Shown: positions 53,788 through 62,728 of the stretch, piece by piece
Layout of the letters: the number at the start of each line of letters is the position of its first letter
Numbering within the stretch: the stretch's first letter is position 1
Assembly: GCF_001544915.2 (NCBI RefSeq)
Contig: NZ_FCOE02000003.1
Span: 186,001-250,000 of the forward strand
DNA: 64,000 nt
Direction of reading: 5' to 3'
Source of the DNA: Caballeronia pedi
GTDB lineage: Bacteria; Pseudomonadota; Gammaproteobacteria; Burkholderiales; Burkholderiaceae
The notes under the pieces: model-generated
Told to the model about the DNA's origin: nothing
Seen by the model: only the letters and a program-made list of their open reading frames with translations
Database searches by the model: none
Position numbers and translations under genes: made by a program

Positions 53788-55140
53788 TCACAAGACCATG
53801 TTGACAATCAGCGCACCGCACAAGCCCAAGATGGAGGCAAGCATCGTCGCAACCGAAATGCTCTTTAGAGCGTTGCCCATCGTCAGGCCGAGATATTCCT
53901 TCCCCAGCCAAATCAAGCTGTCTGTAAATTGCACAAAACCAATTGCTCCGCTCCCGATGGCGATGGTCATCGCGACAGGGTGCAGGGAAGGATTGGCGTG
54001 CAGCATCGGAGCAATCACGCCGGCTGACCCTAGCATTGCAACCGTTGCGGAACCGACCGCGAGGTGCAATAGGCCCGTTAACAACCAAGCCAGCAGGATG
54101 GGGCTCATGTCGAGTTGCGATAACGTGTGTCCCAGCACAGCTCCAATACCGCTTTCTGAAATGACCGCGTTGAACGCACCGCCACAAGCGATGATTAGCA
54201 TGACGTTCGCGATTTGGCGGTAGCTATCGCCGGTGAGGTTCGCTAAGTCTGCCAGCCCTCGGCCACGTGCCAGACCTAGACTCCAATAGGCAAAGAGCGT
54301 TGAGATGAGCAGCGCAGTGAACGGGTCGCCTAAGAAAACGATGGCAGGACGAAGTGCACTGGCTCCCGGCAGGACAGCCTCAAGTATGGTCTTGCCCACC
54401 ATGATAAGTAGCGGAAGCAGAACCGTGAAAAGAGTGATACCAAAACCCGGCAGTACCCTTTGCGCCCCTACCGAGGACGGTAGCGCTTGTTCGGCGGACA
54501 GACTTGCGACACCCTTTGCCTCGTTGCGAGTGATGTAGCACATGTAAAGTGCACCGAGTGCTGCACAGGGTAAGGCTATGATGACGCCGGCGACAATGAC
54601 GGACCCGATGTCTGCGCCCAAGATGCCAGTCACGGCGGTTGCCGCCGGGTGCGGTGGCACGATGCAGTGAATGACGTGAAGCGAGACCAGCAAGGGTACG
54701 CCAACCCGCATCTTCGACATGTTGGCATGTTTGGCCACAACGGCAACGAGCGGCGCCATAAGAAGGAACCCGACATCTGAGAAGACCGGAATTCCGACGA
54801 TGAACCCGATGATGGCCATGACCCATGGTGCGTTACGAGTTCCCGCCTTACGTAGCAGAGTCTGCGCTATCTGCTGCGCGCCTCCCGAGTCGTCAAGCAT
54901 CTTACCGAGAATCGCGCCGAAGCCCATGATGAGCGCGAGGAACGAAAGCGTATCGCCGATTCCTGATTCCAAGGTTTTGACCACCTTGGTGAGCGGCATT
55001 CCGACCGCTAGCGCGAGGCCAACAGCTACCAGAATGAGCGCTATGCTTGCGTGAGTCTTCAGTCTGACGATGAGCAAAGCGAGTGCGGCAATCGAGAGAG
55101 CGAGCAAAACGAACAGCGATGAAGCAGAAACCAAAATCAT
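53788..55140 (-). CDS. GntP-family permease
   Basis: 450 residues with about twelve hydrophobic segments. The family blocks LALIMGFGAILGKMLDDSGGA and VHCIVPPHPA-type (IHCIVPPHPAATAVTGILGAD) are clear. GntP proteins carry gluconate or related hydroxyacids with a proton. Here the substrate may be a hydroxyproline-like or hydroxyacid compound. Confidence 0.9.
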   Translation of the reverse strand: MILVSASSLFVLLALSIAALALLIVRLKTHASIALILVAVGLALAVGMPLTKVVKTLESGIGDTLSFLALIMGFGAILGKMLDDSGGAQQIAQTLLRKAGTRNAPWVMAIIGFIVGIPVFSDVGFLLMAPLVAVVAKHANMSKMRVGVPLLVSLHVIHCIVPPHPAATAVTGILGADIGSVIVAGVIIALPCAALGALYMCYITRNEAKGVASLSAEQALPSSVGAQRVLPGFGITLFTVLLPLLIMVGKTILEAVLPGASALRPAIVFLGDPFTALLISTLFAYWSLGLARGRGLADLANLTGDSYRQIANVMLIIACGGAFNAVISESGIGAVLGHTLSQLDMSPILLAWLLTGLLHLAVGSATVAMLGSAGVIAPMLHANPSLHPVAMTIAIGSGAIGFVQFTDSLIWLGKEYLGLTMGNALKSISVATMLASILGLCGALIVNMVL

Positions 55141-55311
55141 CTCCGTAATAGTTTTGTTGGTAATCTTGGTGAAAGAAAGAAGGGCCGGGCATTACGCCCT
55201 TCTTCGCATCGAACTAACGGCTGGAACCATCGCTGACGATACGGAGCGCGCGCTGCCCCTACATGCGCCTTTGGCGACGCAGCAACGTTCTAGGCTCGTT
55301 CCTTGTGTTTG

Positions 55312-56331
55312 TTAAAGTTCGCGAATCTCGTCGAAAAGGCCTCGGTCAAGGCGCACGCCGTGACGGTTTGACCGAGCCCTGGCTTCAAATCTCCGCTGCG
55401 ACGGTAGCCGCGCCCCTTGGTCGACGATGGCGTTGAACAGGTTCTCTGCCCGCTCGTGATTCGCTTTTGCACTGGTCGCACCACCAGCGAAACGTTCCGG
55501 ACTAAAAGCGACCAGCAACTCGCCGTGGTACGGCGTAATTGCGGCACCCGCGTCGAGGGCGACGGATTCGAAGCTCATCAAATCTCCGAGGAGCGGACCT
55601 GCCAAGAGCTCAATCATTGCCGACAACGCGGAGCCCTTGTAGGAGCCGAATGTGAGCATTGCTCCCTCGAGCGCGGCGTTGGAGTCTTCAGTGGGATTAC
55701 CGTCCTTATCGATAGCCCACCCCAGCGGAATCCTCTCTCCTTTGCGCTTGGCCAGTTCGATGTCACCGCGCGCAACCACGCTGGTCGCGAAATCAAAGAC
55801 GAAGGGAAAGTCACCCGGCCGCGGCCAAGAAAATGCGAACGGGTTGGTTCCAAAAAGCGGCTTCGTCCCACCGGCCGGCGCGACGCAAGAGTGACTTGGT
55901 GTCATCGCCATCGCGGCAACGCCCATCTCGGCTAATGCTTCGACCTCTTGCCATAACGCCGAAAAGTGGAAGCAGTTGTTGATGGCCAGCGCCGCAATAC
56001 CGACCTCGTCCGCCTTTCGGACGAGGTGTTCAGCTCCGACGTCGAACGCTACCTGAGAGAATCCGCCCCGCGCATCAACTCGGGTCAGGGCCGGGCTGAC
56101 ATTCAGGACTTCAGGTTCAGCCTCTCCGTTGACTTTTCCTGACCGCAACCCTCTCACACAAACAAGAAGGCGATACATGCCATGCGAGTGACACTCGTCG
56201 CGCTGCCCCGCTACGACCGATTTGGCGACAGCCGTCGCGTGCCGCTCGTTCATTCCGTTTCTTAGCAAGACGCTGAGCGAGAGCTCGAAAGCGTCGTCGA
56301 GGGACAGCAACACGTGGGGGGAGATTGTCAT
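55312..56331 (-). CDS. Ldh/DpkA-family reductase, pyrroline-2-carboxylate reductase-like
   Basis: 339 residues of the malate/ureidoglycolate/DpkA dehydrogenase family. ECHSHGMYRL holds the catalytic His; SHSCVAPAGGTKPLFGTNPFAF and DFATSVVARG are the NAD(P)-binding surface. DpkA members reduce delta1-pyrroline-2-carboxylate or piperideine-2-carboxylate, the next step after 3-hydroxyproline dehydration, making this the expected partner of the dehydratase genes. Confidence 0.85.
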   Translation of the reverse strand: MTISPHVLLSLDDAFELSLSVLLRNGMNERHATAVAKSVVAGQRDECHSHGMYRLLVCVRGLRSGKVNGEAEPEVLNVSPALTRVDARGGFSQVAFDVGAEHLVRKADEVGIAALAINNCFHFSALWQEVEALAEMGVAAMAMTPSHSCVAPAGGTKPLFGTNPFAFSWPRPGDFPFVFDFATSVVARGDIELAKRKGERIPLGWAIDKDGNPTEDSNAALEGAMLTFGSYKGSALSAMIELLAGPLLGDLMSFESVALDAGAAITPYHGELLVAFSPERFAGGATSAKANHERAENLFNAIVDQGARLPSQRRFEARARSNRHGVRLDRGLFDEIREL

Positions 56332-56751
56332 TTCTGTTCCAAAGAGCCCGAAACGCTGTTGAGCCGATGCGATGCTTCACCCGCGACGACCACGCTTGAG
56401 CGGGTGCATGCGCCCTGCCAAACATGCCCCAGCCTCACCTCGCGCCGTCAGCATCGGGCGCTCGCGTTCGGCCGAATCACACCCCGCCGGACACCGATTA
56501 TATACATTATCCATGCTCGTAGGAATTCCCTAGCCGTCTTTTTCGATACGACGATAGCCCTCGCAAGCGTTTCTGCGTCCACTTAAAGCCTTACGTGATA
56601 GGTGTTTTCACGAATTTTCCATGAATTCTCTGCGAAGAAGGTTGACGGACTATTTTATACAATCTACTTTATGTCTGTCGTTCAACCCCACCCGCTGAAC
56701 CGCGCGATACGCGTGTTCTTGCCCTGACCATAACGTCGAATGGAGCCTTCA
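56332..56751. other. Divergent promoter region
   Basis: About 420 bases between the reductase operon and the ABC operon. It is AT-rich in its right half (ATTATATACATTAT near 56498; TTTTATACAATCTAC near 56655). Promoters and regulator sites are expected here; I find no convincing dyad. Confidence 0.5.
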
Positions 56752-57573
56752 ATGAACAGCATCAAAGTCTTGGCCACTGCAGCGGCCGCAACTATCGCTA
56801 TGACCGCAGTGCCGGCCCACGCGGACAAGCTCGATGACATCATCAGTTCAGGAAAACTCCGTTGCGCCGTCACGCTGGACTTTCCGCCGATGGGTTCACG
56901 CGACGCTCAAAACAACCCCCAGGGCTTCGACGTCGACACTTGCCGTGACCTGGCAAAGGCGCTCGGCGTAAAGGCCGAAATCGTCGAAACGCCGTTCCCC
57001 GACCGAATTCCAGCGATTGTTTCGGGCCGCGCGGACGTGGGCGTCGCGGCGACGTCGGACACGCTCGAACGCGCCAAGTCGATAGGCTTCTCGATTCCCT
57101 ACTACGCGTTCACTGATGTTGTGCTCACCCGCAAAGACGCGGGAATCACGACGTTCGACAGCCTGAAAGGTCACAAAGTCGGGTCGACGGCCGGGACATA
57201 CGAAGCCATTGCCCTGAACAATGATGTCAAGAAGTGGAGTGACTCCAAAGGCAGCTTCCGTGCATTCCAAACCCAGGCGGACGTGTTCCTCGCAATTAGC
57301 CAGGGGCAAATCGACGCTTCCGTTGTCACCAACACGGTGGCTGCTGCAATCGTCAAGTCCGGCAAGTACCCGAATCTGGCTATCGGCGGCGCTGCTCCGT
57401 ATCCCGTCGACTACGTCAATCTCATCGCAACCCGGAAGGAACAAGGGCTTATCAATTATCTGAACCTGTTCATCAACCATCAGGTTCGCGAGGGTCGCGA
57501 GGAAGAACTTCACAACAAATGGATTGGCGTTGGAAAAATGCCAAACCTGACCGCTGCGGGCGTCTATTACTAA
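56752..57573 (+). CDS. Periplasmic amino-acid-type binding protein
   Basis: 273 residues. The ATG at 56752 has GGAG nine bases upstream. A signal peptide (MNSIKVLATAAAATIAMTAVPAHA) precedes a type-II binding protein of the polar amino acid family (SGKLRCAVTLDFPPMGSRD, then FDVDTCRDLAKALGV, ending KWIGVGKMPNL). Substrate predicted: a proline-like or hydroxylated amino acid. Confidence 0.9.
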   Translation: MNSIKVLATAAAATIAMTAVPAHADKLDDIISSGKLRCAVTLDFPPMGSRDAQNNPQGFDVDTCRDLAKALGVKAEIVETPFPDRIPAIVSGRADVGVAATSDTLERAKSIGFSIPYYAFTDVVLTRKDAGITTFDSLKGHKVGSTAGTYEAIALNNDVKKWSDSKGSFRAFQTQADVFLAISQGQIDASVVTNTVAAAIVKSGKYPNLAIGGAAPYPVDYVNLIATRKEQGLINYLNLFINHQVREGREEELHNKWIGVGKMPNLTAAGVYY

Positions 57574-57588
57574 TCGGAGCGGTTCGAC

Positions 57589-58254
57589 ATGTTCGATTAC
57601 ACGTTCCAATGGCGGCCGGCATTTGAGGCGTTGCCACAAATGCTCGAAGGGACTCTGGTTACATTGGAGGTGGCCGTCGCTTCCATGCTGATTGGGGGCG
57701 TAATAGGGATTGCCTTAGCCATTGCGCGTGACTCGAGCATTGGGATTGCGCGCGCCATCGCATCCGCGTGGGTGGCGGCCGCACGCAATACCCCAGCCCT
57801 CCTGCAGATTTACCTGCTGTATTTTGGTCTCGGGACGATAGGGTTGCGACTTGACTCGATGCCGTCCTTGCTGCTTGGCATTGCGTTCAATAACGCAGGC
57901 TACCTGGCGGAGATATTCCGTGGTGGCTTGCGCGCAATTCCAAGCACTCAGGTAAGGGCAGCGCGGTCACTGGGAATGAGCGGCTTTAAGGCATTCCGGC
58001 TCGTCGTCCTACCGCAATTGCTTCGCGTGACGTTTTATCCCGCGTCAAATCAAATGGTCTGGGCCATCCTGAACACGTCCCTCGGTGTGATTGTGGGCCT
58101 CGACACTGACTTGACCGGTGTTACGCAAGCGTTGAACGTGTTGACTTTCAGAACGTTCGAGTTTTTCGCCTTGGCTGCCTGCCTGTACTACGTCCTGGTG
58201 AAGCTTGTCCTTTTGTCAGCCCGAGCTCTTGGTTGGCGTCTCTTCAGATATTGA
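57589..58254 (+). CDS. Amino acid ABC permease, first
   Basis: 221 residues, HisM/GlnP-type inner-membrane permease. EAA loop is TQVRAARSLGMSGFKAFRLVVLPQ. Ribosome site GGAG at nine bases; starts 15 bases after the binding protein. Confidence 0.9.
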   Translation: MFDYTFQWRPAFEALPQMLEGTLVTLEVAVASMLIGGVIGIALAIARDSSIGIARAIASAWVAAARNTPALLQIYLLYFGLGTIGLRLDSMPSLLLGIAFNNAGYLAEIFRGGLRAIPSTQVRAARSLGMSGFKAFRLVVLPQLLRVTFYPASNQMVWAILNTSLGVIVGLDTDLTGVTQALNVLTFRTFEFFALAACLYYVLVKLVLLSARALGWRLFRY

Positions 58255-58261
58255 GGCACTC

Positions 58262-58912
58262 ATGTTTAACGATGCTTTCGGATGGTCTGACCTCGTGTTC
58301 ATGCTGACGGGGACGCTGAACACGCTCGCGCTGACAGCATGGGCGGTCATTATCGGTACGGTCGTCGGTGTCTTTCTGGGCTTACTTCGCACGGTCGTTC
58401 CTACGAGTGTGAACGCGTTAATAGGCGCAATTTTGGATGTACCACGGTCCGTACCGCTGCTGATTCAGATTGTGCTGGTTAACTCCTTCAAGTCGGTCAT
58501 AGGGCTTGATTGGTCGGCCTTTACCGTTGGTTGTGTCGTCCTTGCAATCTACATGGCAGCGTACTGTACTGAGGTGGTTCGAAGCGGTATTAGCTCTGTG
58601 CCCTTTACCACTCGTCGCGCGGCACGTTCGCTCGGCATGACGTACTGGCAGGACTTCAGGCTCGTCGTGTTTCCCATGGCGCTCCGAGTCAGCCTGCCAT
58701 CGTGGATTGGCGTGGTTCTCGGCGTTCTGAAAGACACATCTATCGTGCTCTGGATTGGAATTATCGAATTGCTTCGGTCGTCGCAAATTATCGTGACGCG
58801 CACGCAACAACCCATCCTCGTACTGACTGTGGCGGGACTTATCTATTTCGTTATCTGCTTTCCCATCGCCCGATTGGGTGGTCGGCTCGAAGCAAAGTGG
58901 AGCAAGCAATGA
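58262..58912 (+). CDS. Amino acid ABC permease, second
   Basis: 216 residues from the ATG at 58262 (GAGG upstream). EAA loop reads TTRRAARSLGMTYWQDFRLVVFPMA. It pairs with the upstream permease and ends overlapping the ATPase start by four bases (ATGA). Confidence 0.9.
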   Translation: MFNDAFGWSDLVFMLTGTLNTLALTAWAVIIGTVVGVFLGLLRTVVPTSVNALIGAILDVPRSVPLLIQIVLVNSFKSVIGLDWSAFTVGCVVLAIYMAAYCTEVVRSGISSVPFTTRRAARSLGMTYWQDFRLVVFPMALRVSLPSWIGVVLGVLKDTSIVLWIGIIELLRSSQIIVTRTQQPILVLTVAGLIYFVICFPIARLGGRLEAKWSKQ

Positions 58913-59631
58913 TTGAAATCAAGAACGTTCGCAAGTCGTTCGGTTCCCTTGAGATTCTCAAGGGCATCGACCTGACGGTTAAGAAGGGCGAGGTTGTGTC
59001 AATCATCGGCGGCTCGGGCTCCGGGAAATCGACGCTTCTCACCTGTATCAACGGTTTGGAGCCGATTCAGCAAGGACAGATTGTGGTTGACGGCACCGAC
59101 GTTCATGCTCGCTCCACAGACCTGAACAAGCTTCGGCAGCATATCGGCATTGTCTTCCAACAGTGGAATGCATTCCCGCATCTCACGGTTGTAGAGAATG
59201 TCATGCTGGCGCCGCGCAAGGTGTTGGGGAAGAGCAAAGACGAAGCCCGAGCCGAAGCTGAACGTCAACTCAAGCACGTGGGTCTTGGCGCAAAGCTCGA
59301 TGTCTACCCGTCGAAGCTGTCCGGTGGTCAGCAGCAACGAATGGCAATCGCTCGCGCTCTCGCAATGTCTCCTGAGTACATGCTGCTCGACGAAGTGACA
59401 TCGGCACTCGACCCCATGCTTGTAGGCGAAGTCCTGGACACGCTGCGCATGCTGTCGAAGGAAGGCATGACGATGATTTGCGTCACACACGAAATCCGTT
59501 TCGCTCGCGACGTATCCGACCGAGTCGCTTTCTTCAAGGACGGACTCATCCACGAAATCGGGTCACCTGACCAAGTTATCGGCAACCCTCAACGGCCTGA
59601 AACCGCCTCTTTTCTGTCATCCGTTACCTGA
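58909..59631 (+). CDS. Amino acid ABC ATPase, GlnQ-like
   Basis: 240 residues. Walker A GGSGSGKST, Q-loop FQQWNAFPH, signature LSGGQQQR, Walker B MLLDEVTSALD, switch His in VTHEIRFARD. The start is the ATG overlapping the permease stop; longer upstream frames are not coding. Confidence 0.95.
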   Translation: MIEIKNVRKSFGSLEILKGIDLTVKKGEVVSIIGGSGSGKSTLLTCINGLEPIQQGQIVVDGTDVHARSTDLNKLRQHIGIVFQQWNAFPHLTVVENVMLAPRKVLGKSKDEARAEAERQLKHVGLGAKLDVYPSKLSGGQQQRMAIARALAMSPEYMLLDEVTSALDPMLVGEVLDTLRMLSKEGMTMICVTHEIRFARDVSDRVAFFKDGLIHEIGSPDQVIGNPQRPETASFLSSVT

Positions 59632-59659
59632 TAAGTTCAACCGCAACCAGGCAAGGCAA

Positions 59660-60766
59660 ATGAAAATTGCAAAGATTGATGTATTCAACTTCGACCTAAC
59701 CTACATCCACGGAACCTACACGATGTCCGGAGGTCGGGACATCACGTCGCTTCCGTCAACGATAGTCCGGGTGACGAGCGATTCGGGCCATGAAGGTTGG
59801 GGCGAAGTGTGCCCGCTTGGTTCTGCGTATCTTCCCCAGCACGCATCTGGCGCACGAGCCGCGCTCGAGTTGCTTGCTCCGGCGCTAATTGGCCTTGACC
59901 CGACGAATATCTCCGGCGTGTACGACGCGATGGATGCCGTGCTCATGGGCCACTCATACGCAAAGAGCCCCATTGACGTGGCCTGCTGGGATTTGACCGG
60001 AAAGGCTTGGGGTGCCAGCGTCGCTGAAATGCTCGGTGGCGTGCGTCAGGAGCGCTTTCCGCTGTACTTTGCAGTGCCGCTCGGCTCGCCCGAAGAGATG
60101 GTGAGCTACGTGCTCGCGCGACGCGAAGAAGGCATTCATCGATTCCAGCTAAAAATCGGTGGTGACCCGACGCTCGACGGCATCCGGGCTAAGCACATCA
60201 TTGATGCCACGGGCCCCGAAGACCTCATCGTCGGTGACGCAAACTGCGGCTGGCGCGTCAACGACGCAATCATCGCCGCGCGCGCGATGGAGAATCTGCC
60301 GCGCTTCTACTTCGAGCAGCCGTGCCCGACTATGGAGGAATGCATCGAGGTGCGCAAGCACACGACGCTCCCGATGGTCTACGACGAAGTTGTGAACGAC
60401 CCAGCCACGCTCATACGCGCAGTTCGTGAAGGTGGCGCCGGCGCATTTAACCTGAAGGTCTCGAAAGTGGGCGGCCTCACAAAAGCGAAGCTGATGCGCG
60501 ACCTGGGGCAGGAGCTCGGCCTGCAGATAACCGTGGAAGACACATGGGGCGGCGACGTGGTTTCTGCTGCATCCGCGCATCTGGCCGCCTCCACCAAAGA
60601 GCGTGCACTGCTCAGCGTCTCCTTCATGAACGACTGGACCAATGAGCATGTTGCCGGCTATCAACCGCGAAGCAAGAACGGTTTCGGCTCGGCACCGTCG
60701 GCGCCGGGTCTTGGCATCGAGATTGACGCCGGGGCGTTGGGCCAACCGCTGTATTCATTTTGCTGA
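59660..60766 (+). CDS. Enolase-superfamily enzyme, hydroxyproline-betaine epimerase / cis-3-hydroxyproline dehydratase type
   Basis: 368 residues, paralogue of 52620. HEGWGEVCPLGSAYLPQHASG near the start resembles HpbD closely. Strand-two Lys in HRFQLKIGG; metal ligands in VGDANCGW, FYFEQP and VYDEVVN; second Lys in AFNLKVSKVGG; then VEDTWGGDVVSA. Its gene follows an amino acid importer, so it probably acts on what that importer brings in. Confidence 0.88.
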   Translation: MKIAKIDVFNFDLTYIHGTYTMSGGRDITSLPSTIVRVTSDSGHEGWGEVCPLGSAYLPQHASGARAALELLAPALIGLDPTNISGVYDAMDAVLMGHSYAKSPIDVACWDLTGKAWGASVAEMLGGVRQERFPLYFAVPLGSPEEMVSYVLARREEGIHRFQLKIGGDPTLDGIRAKHIIDATGPEDLIVGDANCGWRVNDAIIAARAMENLPRFYFEQPCPTMEECIEVRKHTTLPMVYDEVVNDPATLIRAVREGGAGAFNLKVSKVGGLTKAKLMRDLGQELGLQITVEDTWGGDVVSAASAHLAASTKERALLSVSFMNDWTNEHVAGYQPRSKNGFGSAPSAPGLGIEIDAGALGQPLYSFC

Positions 60767-60876
60767 CGCTGCCTGCTCAGGACGCAGCGAGCAGCTTGCT
60801 GCGTCCGCGAACCATGTTGGTTTCGACCTAACCTGAGAGCCAAACGAACGTTGCAAACGGCCAAATAGAGCCCAAA

Positions 60877-61566
60877 ATGCCCAAGGCACCTGCGTCCACA
60901 AAGCTGCGCCCAGTCACGGTTGCCGAGGCCGCCGCGGAGGAAGTGCGCCGCAAAATCATGTCCGGGGAGTATCCGGAAGGTTTCCAGCTGAAACAGGATG
61001 CGCTCGCTGCAGATATGGGCGTGAGTCGCATTCCGATTCGCGAAGCGCTCGTCCAACTCGAAGGCGAGGGACTCGTTCGAATCGTACCTCACAAGGGTGC
61101 GGTGGTCTCTGAACTCTCAATCTCAGAGATTGCGGAACTTTTTGAATTGCGCGGCCTGCTTGAACCACGCCTGCTCAGAATGTCAGTGCCTCGACTGACG
61201 CAAGCGGACTTCGCGGAGCTCGACAGCATTATTGCCGAATACCGGCGGGAACTTGAAGCTCAGCACCTGGCCCGCTGGGGCGAACTCAACACACGTCTGC
61301 ACGACCTTCTGCTATCCAAGGCAGAGCAACCGCGCACCATGGCAATTGTCGATTCGCTCTTGCAGCAAACCGACCGCTATACTCGTCTTCAACTATCGTT
61401 GAGTGCCGAGAGCATCAAGCAGGCGGAAGACGAACATCAGGAAATGGTTCGCCTATGTAAGGCGGGAGACGTTAGGGGTGCCTCTGCGCTCCTAAAACGA
61501 CACATCGACCATGCTTGTGAGGAATTGAAGGCATTCATTTTGTCGCGGCGACGCTTGTCGGCCTGA
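60877..61566 (+). CDS. GntR-family regulator, FCD subgroup
   Basis: 229 residues. Winged helix LAADMGVSRIPIREALVQLEGEGLV, and an FCD domain (LFELRGLLEPRLLRM, later HQEMVRLCKAGDVRGA). It directly follows the importer-enolase operon and probably regulates it or the GntP operon. Confidence 0.9.
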   Translation: MPKAPASTKLRPVTVAEAAAEEVRRKIMSGEYPEGFQLKQDALAADMGVSRIPIREALVQLEGEGLVRIVPHKGAVVSELSISEIAELFELRGLLEPRLLRMSVPRLTQADFAELDSIIAEYRRELEAQHLARWGELNTRLHDLLLSKAEQPRTMAIVDSLLQQTDRYTRLQLSLSAESIKQAEDEHQEMVRLCKAGDVRGASALLKRHIDHACEELKAFILSRRRLSA

Positions 61567-61613
61567 GCCCTGCGTCGGTCGACCCGGCTTACTGTCACCG
61601 TTCGGCACGAGCA

Positions 61614-62516
61614 ATGAGCAAGTTCCCTCCCCTTTTCTGCTTGGTGGCCTTCGAAGCAAGCGCTCGACACATGAGCTTTACGAAGGCAGCACAGGAGCTC
61701 CATCTATCGCAGAGCGCTGTCAGCCGCCAGATTTCTCAGCTGGAGGAGTTTCTTGGACGCTCCCTTTTCGAACGTTCCCGCGGGCAAATGCAGCTGACCG
61801 TTGCAGGACTTCAATATGCTGAGGACGTGCGCAGCATGCTCAACATGTGCAACGAAGCAACGAGTCGAGTCATGGCCGGAAACGCTGCTCACACGCTCAC
61901 GGTCGCGTGCTCATCCGGAATCGCGTCGCACTGGCTACCTCAGCGAATCAGTGCGTTCACGAAGCAGAACCCCGACACCCGAGTGCGAGTTGTTGTCAGA
62001 GACAACTTCCGGTCTCTTGTGACCGCAGAATACGACGTCGGGCTGTATCGATTCAATGAAGTTCCAGAAGCGACGAACACGGTTCGGCTTTTTGAAGAAC
62101 GAGTTTTCGCAGTGTGCTCGCCAATGTTTCTCGAAGAGCCGGTCAAGTGCTCTCGCGACCTAACTCGTCACCGACTAATTGGGCTGGAAGACGGCGAGCG
62201 TACTTGGATGTCTTGGGACTCTTGGTTCCGCGTACAAGGCGTTCTTGGACTTCATATCGAGCCACACATCACCGCGAATCGCTTTCCAGTGGTGCTCGAA
62301 TTGGCGATGGCTGGTCAGGGTATAGCCTTGGGCTGGATTGCCATCGTCGAGCGATTTCTCGAGGCTGGCCTGCTCGTCAAAGCCTCCTCAGTAGGTGCAT
62401 CCCTCGGTGGGACGTACTACATCTGCTGGCCTCAAGACAGTGGCTTCAATCCTGCACGCCAGCGCTTCATCGATGCCTTCAGAGATTTCGCCTGTACGGA
62501 CGAACCTGACCAGTAG
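61614..62516 (+). CDS. LysR-family regulator, GcvA-like
   Basis: 300 residues. Helix-turn-helix MSFTKAAQELHLSQSAVSRQISQLEEFLG; effector domain from about 90. GcvA-type spacing, with the PPLFCLVAFEASARH start typical of that subgroup. It may control the dipeptidase-like gene downstream. Confidence 0.9.
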   Translation: MSKFPPLFCLVAFEASARHMSFTKAAQELHLSQSAVSRQISQLEEFLGRSLFERSRGQMQLTVAGLQYAEDVRSMLNMCNEATSRVMAGNAAHTLTVACSSGIASHWLPQRISAFTKQNPDTRVRVVVRDNFRSLVTAEYDVGLYRFNEVPEATNTVRLFEERVFAVCSPMFLEEPVKCSRDLTRHRLIGLEDGERTWMSWDSWFRVQGVLGLHIEPHITANRFPVVLELAMAGQGIALGWIAIVERFLEAGLLVKASSVGASLGGTYYICWPQDSGFNPARQRFIDAFRDFACTDEPDQ

Positions 62517-62728
62517 ATTGAGCGACTATCCGCGGCACTGTCGGGCCGCAACTCTGGCGGAACTCTCCGTGCGTGCCACGCATGCCGCAATGCACTCTCT
62601 GCATTTGGCTCGGAGTGCGTTCTGACGAAGAATCGATTTGCCTGGGGCAGCATGCCGATGTCGCACCTATCTTCCTTTTCGCGTGTCGGACTGCCTCCAT
62701 AGATACAGGCAAATCAGGAGGTTCTAAT

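Noticed and set aside
56896..57639. Long minus-strand frame opposite the binding protein
   Set aside because: The plus strand encodes a clear binding protein with signal peptide; the minus frame has no motif and spans into the permease start.
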